Shown piece by piece: positions 7,626 through 14,542 of a stretch of DNA of 20,412 nt. Source of the DNA: a virus; the IMG/VR virus record IMGVR_UViG_3300027985_000659, positions 1 through 20,412 of that record; one strand, written 5' to 3'. The notes below the pieces were generated by a model that saw only the letters and a program-made list of their open reading frames with translations, ran no database searches and was not told the DNA's origin. The position numbers and the translations under genes were made by a program. The first letter of the stretch is position 1. Each line of letters starts with the position of its first letter.

Positions 7626-8207
7626 ATGAAACTTCAAGAATTATTCGAAAATCGTGATTTAAATAAATCGGAACAATTAAATGAATTTACTAGACCTTAT
7701 GGGATTGGCTCACAATTAAAAGATAAGGCAGTAGGTTCATTAAAAGGCATATTTGGCGGCGGACAAGGAGAAGCTGGTAATCAAGTTTCTGGTCAGTTAG
7801 CAAATAGACTTTTCAAAGACTTCAAACATTATGTAGGTACACAAGGCCAATCAGGCCAATCACATATTGATAAACAATTGCTTATTGATTATCTAAATGG
7901 TAGAGGGTTTAATCCTGCATTAGCAAATGGTTTATTAGATACCATTACTCCAAAAGAAGCAGCGGATGTTCTGATGCAAGCAGCTAGAACAAAACGCCAA
8001 ATGGGTCAAACAAAAACATTTGATCAAGGAGAAAGCTCTTCAGATGAACTTTCTTATAACAATCAAAAATTGGCTTCTACTTCTCGAGCAAATAAAACCC
8101 AACCAAAAGATGCAGATTATTCAGAAATAATGCAAGCTCTAAGAAGCTTATCTACTCAGGAAAAAGCTGATTTAGTTAATTTACTTAGATTAACTCAAGG
8201 TAAATAA
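7626..8207 (+). CDS. Putative internal/core head protein with capsid-targeting-like leader
   Basis: AAGGTG precedes the ATG, 3 nt after the upstream stop. The 193-aa protein begins MKLQELFENRDLN. The L-F-E at residues 6-8 fits the [LI]-x-E rule for T4 prohead protease gp21, and the leader resembles the T4 internal-protein leader MKTYQEFIAEA. A Gly/Gln-rich region follows (about 40-60, FGGGQGEAGNQ), then a helical stretch, IDKQLLIDYLNGRGFNPALA, that looks like a small folded domain (about 75-125). The end is another amphipathic helix (EIMQALRSLSTQEKADLVNL). A 9-base tandem repeat at about 7844-7861 encodes QSGQS. Family not recognised; targeting to the prohead core is an inference from the leader and neighbours. 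Confidence 0.75.
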   Translation: MKLQELFENRDLNKSEQLNEFTRPYGIGSQLKDKAVGSLKGIFGGGQGEAGNQVSGQLANRLFKDFKHYVGTQGQSGQSHIDKQLLIDYLNGRGFNPALANGLLDTITPKEAADVLMQAARTKRQMGQTKTFDQGESSSDELSYNNQKLASTSRANKTQPKDADYSEIMQALRSLSTQEKADLVNLLRLTQGK

Positions 8208-8210
8208 TAT

Positions 8211-8747
8211 ATGAACAATAAACGGATTATTTTTGAAGCTCAAATGAAGACAATTGGCTTAGAATCTGAATCGTATATTATTGCATTTGCTGATGAAATT
8301 TTACCTTTATTTGAAGCTAGAACAATTAGTTTAGAGCAAAAGTTATCAATAAAAGAAATTGAAACTCTTTTTAAGCTAGTAACAAGCTCTAGTTCAATTA
8401 AAGGAAAAGCAACATCAGCAGTAAAGAAAGAATTTTCTTCAACTAAGTCAATAATTTCAAAAGATTCAATTAATAGAATTAAATCAAAAGCTCATATGCA
8501 TATTAACTTATTACCAGAAAAACAAATACTTCAGCATTATTTTGATAAATTTGTTGGTGTCTGTAATACAGAAACTGCTGAAAAATGGTTAGCTGCAATT
8601 AGTGGAGCGATTCTTACTGTTTCTGTTACTGATCCAAATAGTACTGATATTATAAAAGATATTATCAAGACTGGAATACAGAATGTTATTAAAAGCAAGC
8701 CAAAACATCCTAGAATTGAGCCTAAATTTGGTGCAGGTGGAGTATAA
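8211..8747 (+). CDS. Unrecognised 178-aa helical protein, possible head-core component
   Basis: The protein begins MNNKRIIFEAQ, and I-F-E-A at residues 7-10 fits the prohead protease site [LI]-x-E with a small residue after it. A second L-F-E-A occurs at about 33-36. The body is lysine- and serine-rich and mostly helical by pattern (LEQKLSIKEIETLFKLV, AEKWLAAISGAILTVSV). It ends in a basic, proline-containing tail (KSKPKHPRIEPKFGAGGV). It starts 3 nt after the previous gene, with an AAGG site overlapping that gene's end. A basic protein in a head-gene cluster could bind packaged DNA, as T4 internal proteins do, but that is speculation. No enzyme motif is visible. Confidence 0.75.
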   Translation: MNNKRIIFEAQMKTIGLESESYIIAFADEILPLFEARTISLEQKLSIKEIETLFKLVTSSSSIKGKATSAVKKEFSSTKSIISKDSINRIKSKAHMHINLLPEKQILQHYFDKFVGVCNTETAEKWLAAISGAILTVSVTDPNSTDIIKDIIKTGIQNVIKSKPKHPRIEPKFGAGGV

Positions 8748-8749
8748 TT

Positions 8750-9562
8750 ATGAATTTAAGAAAATTATATGAATTATGGGATGATTCTGATAGACCTAGA
8801 ACAGTAAATGACGTGGTTAACTTTTTACAGCAATCAGGAATTAATTCTGATCAAATAACCTCAGCATTTAAAAAAATGAAATACAATATTCATATACCTG
8901 AAGATAAAAAAACTGAAGAAAAAGTAGAACAGAATAGTGTTAAATCTGATGCACCTAAGAAACTAGAACCAAACCCAAATAAAGAAAAAAGTGCTTCTAA
9001 TACTTCTGAAATTCCAGTTGGTTTTACGGTTGATTATGAAAACACTACATTTACTTGGAAGGGTGCTTCATGGGTAGCTAATGGTAGATTGGCTAAGAAA
9101 GAATTAAAACCCATTTTAAATGATTTAGCACAAGAAAAACTTAAATCAGAAGATGCACCTAAGCCAGAAACTAAAATTAAGTCCACTGTAAAAGGGTTAG
9201 AAGTTGGAACTAAGATGTTAGGTCCAGATGGTGTTGAATACAGATGGAGAGGTGCTGCTTGGGTTAACCCTCAAAATAGAATAGCAAAAAAAGCGATAGC
9301 TGCTTATCTTAATGATCAAATTAGCTCAGAAAAAGAAAGTGCTCCTCCAACTGAAGTAGTAAATAAACAAACTACTAAACCTTCTAATAATGAACCAGTT
9401 TCACTAGGTTCAAATATTGAAGATATCTATAATAAGATCAGACATATTCCAAATGCAATTGATTTATTACAATCTACTGATCCTATGGCACCGTTAGCAT
9501 TAGCTATTTTAGCAAGCAATAAATCTAAAAATATAATTGATGCTTTAGAAAGAAATAAATAA
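8750..9562 (+). CDS. Two-repeat WKGA-WV module protein, possible head-core component
   Basis: The 270-aa protein begins MNLRKLYELWDD, and L-Y-E at 6-8 fits the [LI]-x-E leader rule. Residues 10-50 form a small helical domain (VNDVVNFLQQSGINSDQITS). Two copies of a module follow, near 89-125 and 151-189. Each reads G, then an aromatic position, then W-[KR]-G-A-[SA]-W-V, then R-[LI]-A-K-K and a helix ending LND. They are joined by K/E/P-rich linkers. The C-terminus (about 220-270) is a helical segment with IPNAIDLLQSTDPMAPLALA. The repeats suggest duplicated small beta-alpha binding modules. Function unknown. It starts 2 nt after the upstream stop, so it is probably translationally coupled. Confidence 0.75.
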   Translation: MNLRKLYELWDDSDRPRTVNDVVNFLQQSGINSDQITSAFKKMKYNIHIPEDKKTEEKVEQNSVKSDAPKKLEPNPNKEKSASNTSEIPVGFTVDYENTTFTWKGASWVANGRLAKKELKPILNDLAQEKLKSEDAPKPETKIKSTVKGLEVGTKMLGPDGVEYRWRGAAWVNPQNRIAKKAIAAYLNDQISSEKESAPPTEVVNKQTTKPSNNEPVSLGSNIEDIYNKIRHIPNAIDLLQSTDPMAPLALAILASNKSKNIIDALERNK

Positions 9563-9587
9563 TTAAAACTATTCTTGGAGAAAATAA

Positions 9588-10859
9588 ATGGCTAAGAGAT
9601 TAAACGAAGCGTCAGTAAAAATGGATATTACAGATTTTAACACATCTGATTTTTCCACTTTATCTCGTATGCTCGAATTAGCAGCTCAAGCAAATGAAGA
9701 TTCAAACTTGCCTATGGATATCGGAGCACCGGTAATTACATCACCAGAGACTGGTATTGAACAAACTTCAGTAGAAATGGAACCTGTATCAGATATAGCA
9801 CAGCCAGACATGATTTCTATTGATGATACAACAGATACATACCCAGATGAGGATTATTTTATGAATGAGGATATTAATCGTATTCTAGAATTAAGTGGTA
9901 TTAAATTAAACGAATCTGAGGACGAAGATACTGATTCAGAAGAATTAACTGAAACTGATGAAACATTAGATGATGAAGAAGCAGACGATTCATTTGCGAG
10001 CTCACCTGCATTTACTAAACTATTATCCCAATTTCAAGCAGCTCGTGAAAACTACTTACAGCAAGCTGATTCAATTAGCGATGGTTCTGATGATTTAGAA
10101 GAAGGCTCATTTAGCGGAGCATTATCTGGTGCAGCTAAAGGTGCTATGTCTGGTGCAAAACTTGGTGGCGAAGCTGGAATGATGGTAGGCGGCCCAGAAG
10201 GTGCTGTAGCTGGAGGAGTTACTGGAGCAGCAGTTGGTGGTATTGCTGGTGGTATTGATGGTTATAATTCAGAACCAGGTTTAGATGAAGAATTTTTAGA
10301 TATCCCTGATACAGAAGCAGAGTTTGAAGTTCCGGAAGAAATCGAAATTATTGAGCCAGGTTTTGAAGATGAGGACGAAAGACTAATCAGCTTGGGAAAT
10401 CCTGAAAGATCAATGGATCAAGGTCCTATGTCAATTAATGACTTGTTTAGAGAATCAATTGATGCAATTAATGAAGCATTTTATGATTTTAATTTAGACG
10501 AAGATCAAACTAATGAACTATCTTCACTTGGTATTGGCGACAATAGATTATTCGGACCATACCCTAGTGAACAAGCTGCAATCGTTGATGCGCAAAAAGA
10601 AATGCCAGGGTCAATGAAAGACGTTGAATTTATTGTTCTTACTAAGCCTGATGGTATTTTCTGGCAGAAAAAATTACAAGAAGATGTAAGCAATTCACGT
10701 CCAAATCCTGAAGATGTAGATCCTCAAGATTTTACTGGTGATAAACATTCAAACGAAGACAAAGAAATGGAAAAACCTGGTGATAACGGGTTAGAAGATC
10801 CACGAGATGCACTTGCTGAAAATATTTCAAAACGTTTCAAACAGTTTATGAAAAAATAA
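9588..10859 (+). CDS. Large acidic protein with glycine-zipper segment, possible scaffold or core protein
   Basis: TTGGAG precedes the ATG. The 423-aa protein begins MAKRLNEASV (L-N-E-A, an [LI]-x-E leader-like site). It is very acidic, especially at 80-135 and 230-265. Residues ~91-110 read NEDINRILELSGIKLNES, with another L-N-E-S site. Residues 175-226 are a long G-x-x-x-G/A glycine-zipper-like stretch (GALSGAAKGAMSGAKLGG and onward), able to insert in or span a membrane. Near 305-350 is a small domain (LFGPYPSEQAAIVDAQKEMP), and the extreme end is a basic helix (NISKRFKQFMKK). High acidity and the basic end recall prohead scaffold proteins (T4 gp22/gp67/gp68), while the zipper suggests an ejected, membrane-active internal protein. 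Followed by an intrinsic terminator. Confidence 0.72.
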   Translation: MAKRLNEASVKMDITDFNTSDFSTLSRMLELAAQANEDSNLPMDIGAPVITSPETGIEQTSVEMEPVSDIAQPDMISIDDTTDTYPDEDYFMNEDINRILELSGIKLNESEDEDTDSEELTETDETLDDEEADDSFASSPAFTKLLSQFQAARENYLQQADSISDGSDDLEEGSFSGALSGAAKGAMSGAKLGGEAGMMVGGPEGAVAGGVTGAAVGGIAGGIDGYNSEPGLDEEFLDIPDTEAEFEVPEEIEIIEPGFEDEDERLISLGNPERSMDQGPMSINDLFRESIDAINEAFYDFNLDEDQTNELSSLGIGDNRLFGPYPSEQAAIVDAQKEMPGSMKDVEFIVLTKPDGIFWQKKLQEDVSNSRPNPEDVDPQDFTGDKHSNEDKEMEKPGDNGLEDPRDALAENISKRFKQFMKK

Positions 10860-10860
10860 A

Positions 10861-10884
10861 AAAAGGCGCTAAGGCGCCTTTTTT
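10861..10884 (+). terminator. Intrinsic terminator closing the 4.0-10.9 kb gene string
   Basis: AAAAGGCGC (10861-10869), loop TAAG, GCGCCTTTT (10874-10882), with six T residues (10879-10884). Confidence 0.9.
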
Positions 10885-10897
10885 CTTAAGGATTGTT

Positions 10898-11284
10898 ATG
10901 ATAGACTTTAATAAATCTTCAAAATATGATTATAGTACACATAAAGAAATTCATCAAATTATATACAATATATTAGCACCTGAATTTAATATCCGTGATT
11001 TTAGAAGAGTTCTAAAAAGAGCTGTGGTTAATTATAGATGTGATAAAGGAATAGCATTATCAAGAGAAGGATTTGAAATTTTAAAAGAAAAAGGTCCATG
11101 GAAGTTCTGTCAATTCCCTTTTGAAATAAAATTCTTTGATTCAAAATTTATGCTGATTTTAGATCAAGCATCATCACCGTATTTTATAGATTCAAATAAA
11201 ACACTGTGGCTATCGGACGAAATACAAATAACACAATTTTCACTTACTGATAACCAAAATGAATTTCTAAATAGTTTGAAATAA
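10898..11284 (+). CDS. Unrecognised 128-aa phage protein
   Basis: AAGGA precedes the ATG, 14 nt after the terminator T tract. The protein has a helical N-terminal half with HKEIHQIIYNILAPEFNIRD followed by a basic segment RRVLKRAVVNYR. The C-terminal half is beta-rich with many aromatic residues (PWKFCQFPFEIKFFDSKFML). No enzyme motif, signal peptide or membrane segment is evident. Arginine codons are mostly AGA, as in the structural genes to its left and unlike the genes to its right. No promoter of its own is obvious, so it probably depends on read-through. Function unknown. Confidence 0.72.
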   Translation: MIDFNKSSKYDYSTHKEIHQIIYNILAPEFNIRDFRRVLKRAVVNYRCDKGIALSREGFEILKEKGPWKFCQFPFEIKFFDSKFMLILDQASSPYFIDSNKTLWLSDEIQITQFSLTDNQNEFLNSLK

Positions 11285-11306
11285 ACACTACAAACAACCA
11301 TATTAT
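11276..11306 (+). promoter_or_regulatory. Possible sigma70-type promoter upstream of the MoxR gene
   Basis: TTGAAA (11276-11281) and TATTAT (11301-11306) are separated by 19 nt, longer than the ideal 17. A late-type core, TCTAAATA, also lies at 11266-11273. Either could start the block at 11386; both are weak calls in AT-rich DNA. Confidence 0.3.
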
Positions 11307-11385
11307 CATGCTCCTGTATGTTAAATTAAATTGTAGCAAGCAAAACTCGCTGCATCCAATTAATTTTTATATAGGAAATTCTGTA

Positions 11386-12768
11386 ATGAAATCACAGTTT
11401 AAAACTCCGTTAAAACCATCTGAATTACTGTTAGCAATGAACTTAGCTCATAAAGCGCGTCGTTCAGTTATGGTTTGGGGAGCACCTGGTATTGGTAAAT
11501 CAGATATTGCACGTCAATTTGCTGATTATCGTTTCCCATTAGTTGAGCGAGAAGTTTCAGAAGAATCTTTAGAAGCTGAAGAGCAAGTTGCTACAATGCT
11601 AGAAGAAGCATCAGCGGATAGTACTTCACGTGCACCAAAACGCAAAACAGCAAAATTAAGTACCAAATATCCAGTTCTTAACCAAACACATAACATCGTG
11701 GACTTGCGTTTAGCACAAGTTGAACCAACTGACTTACGTGGTATTCCTGTACCAGTTAAGTTTTATGTCGATGCTGAAGGTAAATTTGTACCAGATGCAG
11801 TAATTAGTAAACTGTTAGCTGAAAATAAAGATATCAGTTCGTACACTCAGAAAAACCAAGTTGTTTGGGCACCACCTGCATTGTTGGACTTACCAGCAAC
11901 ATGGGAAGGCGTTATTTTCATGGATGAAGCTAACCAAGCGATTCCAGTAGTACAAGCTGCTGCATACCAGCTGTTCTTGGATCGTCGTATTGGTGAATTA
12001 GTTCTTCCTCAAGGCGCGTTTGTATTAGCTGCTGGTAACCGTGAAGGCGATGGTGGCGTAACATTTAAGTTAGCATTGCCACTGCGTGACCGTATGACTC
12101 ACATTGAGTTAAAACCAGATTTTGAAGAATGGAAATCCAACTACGCAATTCGTAAGCAAGTGCATCCTATGGTTGTTGGTTACTTAGCTACAAACACCAA
12201 AGACTTTAACACACTGAGCACTGACGATAAAAATATTTGTGGTGGCTCATCACCACGTTCATGGGTTACTGTTTCAGATTACTTGTACGAAGCTGAAGCT
12301 GATGGTATGGATCGTGATCAACGCCGCGTATTGTGGGCATTAATTGAAGGTACAGTAGGTGACGATATTACAGGTCGCTTTAAGACTTTCTACGAGAACG
12401 TTGCAAAATTACCTTCAACAATGGATATCCTTAACGGCAAGATTACTGATCTTAGCGCGTATAAAGCGGATATGGACATTTCAAAAGGATTCACTGTATG
12501 CTTGAACTTAGCGTACAAAATTATTAGCACACACGAAGAAGTTAAGTCAGGTGGTGCGTTTGAAACTACACTTAACAAATGGTACGACAACATGTTGCGT
12601 TTCTTACACGCTTCATTTGATGAAGAGCCAGAATTAATCATGATGGCAATGAAAACTATGTACATGCAGAAAATTTACATGTCACCATCAAAAATTCCTT
12701 ACTTCAAAACATTCTGTGGACGATATGCTAGTTTGTTGTTTAAATCACGCGAACAAGCATATTCTTAA
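11386..12768 (+). CDS. MoxR-type AAA+ ATPase
   Basis: Start placed at the ATG at 11386, behind TAGGAAA. An in-frame ATG at 11308 would add 26 residues with no ribosome-binding site and unlike the family. The 460-aa protein has a Walker A (GAPGIGKS, 32-39), a DLRLAQVEPTDLRGIP segment typical of this AAA_5/COG0714 group (about 106-121), Walker B with DEAN (VIFMDEAN, 176-183), sensor 1 (AAGN, N218) and an arginine-finger motif (LRDRM, 233-237). A ~50-residue charged insertion (52-102) separates Walker A from the next strand. MoxR ATPases form hexamers that act on a VWA-domain partner, and the next gene encodes exactly such a protein. All 23 arginine codons are CGN. Substrate unknown; assembly chaperone or remodeller is the best guess. 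Confidence 0.9.
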   Translation: MKSQFKTPLKPSELLLAMNLAHKARRSVMVWGAPGIGKSDIARQFADYRFPLVEREVSEESLEAEEQVATMLEEASADSTSRAPKRKTAKLSTKYPVLNQTHNIVDLRLAQVEPTDLRGIPVPVKFYVDAEGKFVPDAVISKLLAENKDISSYTQKNQVVWAPPALLDLPATWEGVIFMDEANQAIPVVQAAAYQLFLDRRIGELVLPQGAFVLAAGNREGDGGVTFKLALPLRDRMTHIELKPDFEEWKSNYAIRKQVHPMVVGYLATNTKDFNTLSTDDKNICGGSSPRSWVTVSDYLYEAEADGMDRDQRRVLWALIEGTVGDDITGRFKTFYENVAKLPSTMDILNGKITDLSAYKADMDISKGFTVCLNLAYKIISTHEEVKSGGAFETTLNKWYDNMLRFLHASFDEEPELIMMAMKTMYMQKIYMSPSKIPYFKTFCGRYASLLFKSREQAYS

Positions 12769-12781
12769 TCTTTTTGTTATT

Positions 12782-12807
12782 AAAAGGGCGCATTTGCGCC
12801 CTTTTTT
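12782..12807 (+). terminator. Intrinsic terminator between the ATPase and VWA genes
   Basis: AAAAGGGCGC (12782-12791), loop ATTT, GCGCCCTTTT (12796-12805), with six T residues (12802-12807). It sits in a 57-nt gap with no visible promoter after it, so the downstream partner gene must rely on read-through. Confidence 0.88.
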
Positions 12808-12825
12808 CATTTATAAGGATCAAAT

Positions 12826-14202
12826 ATGAGTAAACAGCCACACACTACTGCTGTACCTGATAATACAAATAAACCAATTGAAATTAAACCAGTTTCAAAA
12901 GAGTTATCAAATGAATGCTTAGAGCGCATTCGTATTGCTCGTATTGCATTGTTAACTGAGTGTCCATTCTTTGGTATTATTGGTTCGCAATTAAAATTAG
13001 TAGAAGATAACATTCGTTGTAGCACTATGGCAACTGATGGTAAGAACTTCTATTACAATGTGCGTTTTACAATGGGTGTACCACCAGGAGAAGAACGCGA
13101 TGATTATGAAGCTCAAATCCGAGAACGTTTTCCTGACGCAACAGAAGAGCAAATTAGTGAATCACTTGATGGTTTAAGTGATGGTAATTTACGTGCTGCT
13201 ATTGTGCATGAAATCTTGCACTGTATGATGAACCATTTTATTCGTCGTAACGGACGTGATCCTAAAAAATGGAACCGTGCAGCTGATTATGCAATTAATC
13301 AGATTATTAAACGTGAAGGAATTGGTGAACTCCGTAAAACATGGTTGTTTGATGAAAAATACGACCGTATGTCAGCTGAAGAAATTTACGACTTGCTTGA
13401 AGATCAAGATGGTGAAGGCCAAGGTGAATCATGGGATGAACACTATGTTGATGGATCTGGTGGCGATGGCGATACTAATAAAGGCAAAAAACGTGGCACC
13501 GTAGAATCTGTGTTTAGCGATATGTCAGATACTGATATGGAAGATAACATGGAATCATTCGATCAAACCATGCGCAACGCAGCGTTTAGTTCTGGTGTTC
13601 CTGAATCTTTGGGTGATTTATTCAAAGATATGACATCTTCTGTTATTGACTGGCGCAGCAAATTACGCCGTACCATTCAAGCGCTTATTAAACAGGATCA
13701 ATCATTTCAGCGACCTAATCGTCGTTCATGGAATATGGGAGTAATCTTCCCTGGTTTCTTGCCTGAAGAAACTATTAATATTGCAATTGCTATTGACTTG
13801 AGTGGTAGTATTAGCAACGCAATGGTTAAAGATTTCCTTGGGGAAATCTGGGGCATTACTGAACAATTCCCTCAGTTTAAAATTAAACTTATGTGTTTTG
13901 ATACTGAAGTGCATAACGTTCAAGATTTTACTGAAAATAATGTTGATGAAATCTTGCGTTACGATTTAGTTGGTGGTGGCGGAACAGTGTTTGACTGTGT
14001 ATGGAATCACATGAAAGAAACTGAATATGTTCCTGAACAAATTCTGTGGTTTACTGACGGTGAATGTTGGGGTGGTGGTGAAAACGGTGGTTGGGGTCCA
14101 AGCAACTACTGTGAAACATTATGGATTATTCACTCTAATCCTAAGTTGAAAGCGCCTTTTGGTGAAACAACTCACTACGAATATATTCCCGAAGCTGCAT
14201 AA
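12826..14202 (+). CDS. HExxH metallopeptidase-like plus VWA (MIDAS) protein, partner of the MoxR ATPase
   Basis: AAGGA precedes the ATG. The 458-aa protein has two parts. The N-terminal region holds a zinc-binding HEILH (128-132) preceded by a helix, then WNRAADYAIN (149-158), where D154 is the likely third ligand; this is the usual arrangement in DUF2201-type proteins. An acidic Gly-rich linker follows (about 190-245). The C-terminal VWA domain has a complete MIDAS: D324-L-S326-G-S328, T387 in GGGGT, and D411 in FTDGE. It pairs with the MoxR ATPase just upstream, as in RavA-ViaA and the MoxR/VWA pair of Acidianus two-tailed virus. All 25 arginine codons are CGN. Whether the HExxH part is an active protease or a metal-stabilised fold cannot be told. 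No signal peptide, so cytoplasmic. Confidence 0.88.
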   Translation: MSKQPHTTAVPDNTNKPIEIKPVSKELSNECLERIRIARIALLTECPFFGIIGSQLKLVEDNIRCSTMATDGKNFYYNVRFTMGVPPGEERDDYEAQIRERFPDATEEQISESLDGLSDGNLRAAIVHEILHCMMNHFIRRNGRDPKKWNRAADYAINQIIKREGIGELRKTWLFDEKYDRMSAEEIYDLLEDQDGEGQGESWDEHYVDGSGGDGDTNKGKKRGTVESVFSDMSDTDMEDNMESFDQTMRNAAFSSGVPESLGDLFKDMTSSVIDWRSKLRRTIQALIKQDQSFQRPNRRSWNMGVIFPGFLPEETINIAIAIDLSGSISNAMVKDFLGEIWGITEQFPQFKIKLMCFDTEVHNVQDFTENNVDEILRYDLVGGGGTVFDCVWNHMKETEYVPEQILWFTDGECWGGGENGGWGPSNYCETLWIIHSNPKLKAPFGETTHYEYIPEAA

Positions 14203-14220
14203 AACTCCTTCCTAAATCAG

Positions 14221-14271
14221 GTACCTCGTTAATATGTGTTATATTAACTCATAAGTTAATTAACGAGGTAC
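14221..14271 (+). promoter_or_regulatory. Long inverted repeat that pairs the ribosome-binding site of the next gene
   Basis: GTACCTCGTTAAT (14221-14233) is the exact reverse complement of ATTAACGAGGTAC (14259-14271). The GAGG at 14265-14268, the only ribosome-binding site for the ATG at 14278, lies in the right arm. A nested hairpin (14243-14249 with 14254-14260, loop CATA) partly overlaps it. An extended -10-like TGTTATATT lies at 14237-14245 inside the loop, so the repeat could instead be an operator; transcripts from there would lack the left arm. Confidence 0.6.
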
Positions 14272-14277
14272 TAAAAC

Positions 14278-14514
14278 ATGTCCGAACAAAAAACTCAAGC
14301 ATCACCTGAAATTACCCTTCCAGATTTAGTTAATGTTTATAACATTATGAAAGTTGCAATTGAACGCTCAGCGTTTAAAGCAGAAGAAGTTGGTGATGTT
14401 GGAGCAGTCTTTAATAAAATTGGCGCTTTCTTGAAAGCTGCTGAAGAAGTACAAAAACTCCAAGAACAAGCCGCAGCAGAATCCACTGACGCGCAGGAAG
14501 AAAAAGGCGAGTAA
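14278..14514 (+). CDS. Small helical phage protein (78 aa)
   Basis: The 78-aa protein starts 7 nt after the inverted repeat. Its core (about 15-62) reads LPDLVNVYNIMKVAIERSAF, then KAEEVGDVGAVFNKIGAFLK, which looks like a compact three-helix protein. A coiled-coil-like Glu/Gln/Ala-rich tail follows. From memory, short proteins with a similar layout (a hydrophobic first helix, R-x-A-F, E-E-V/L-x-x-V-G, K-I-x-x-F-L) are common in marine T4-like phages, where their role is unknown; I cannot verify this. It follows the MoxR/VWA pair and has its own hairpin-controlled start and its own terminator, whose stem begins inside the coding region. A regulatory subunit or adaptor is possible but unsupported. 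Confidence 0.75.
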   Translation: MSEQKTQASPEITLPDLVNVYNIMKVAIERSAFKAEEVGDVGAVFNKIGAFLKAAEEVQKLQEQAAAESTDAQEEKGE

Positions 14515-14523
14515 TCGCCTTTT
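14502..14523 (+). terminator. Intrinsic terminator overlapping the end of the 78-aa gene
   Basis: AAAAGGCGA (14502-14510), loop GTAA, TCGCCTTTT (14515-14523), then ATTTT. The stop codon TAA (14512-14514) lies in the loop, so terminating ribosomes would cover the hairpin and could couple translation to read-through. Confidence 0.75.
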
Positions 14524-14542
14524 ATTTTAGGGAGAATAAATT

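Noticed and set aside
11308-11385. ATG at 11308 as the start of the MoxR ATPase
   Set aside because: No ribosome-binding site there, and the extra 26 residues do not look like the family; TAGGAAA precedes the ATG at 11386.
12807-13025. Minus-strand frame antisense to the start of the VWA gene
   Set aside because: No ribosome-binding site or promoter; it overlaps a clear gene and a terminator and is a shadow frame. The same applies to frames at 3491-3679, 5866-6111, 10505-10693, 12390-12665, 13256-13504, 13726-13923, 16934-17137 and 18545-18760.
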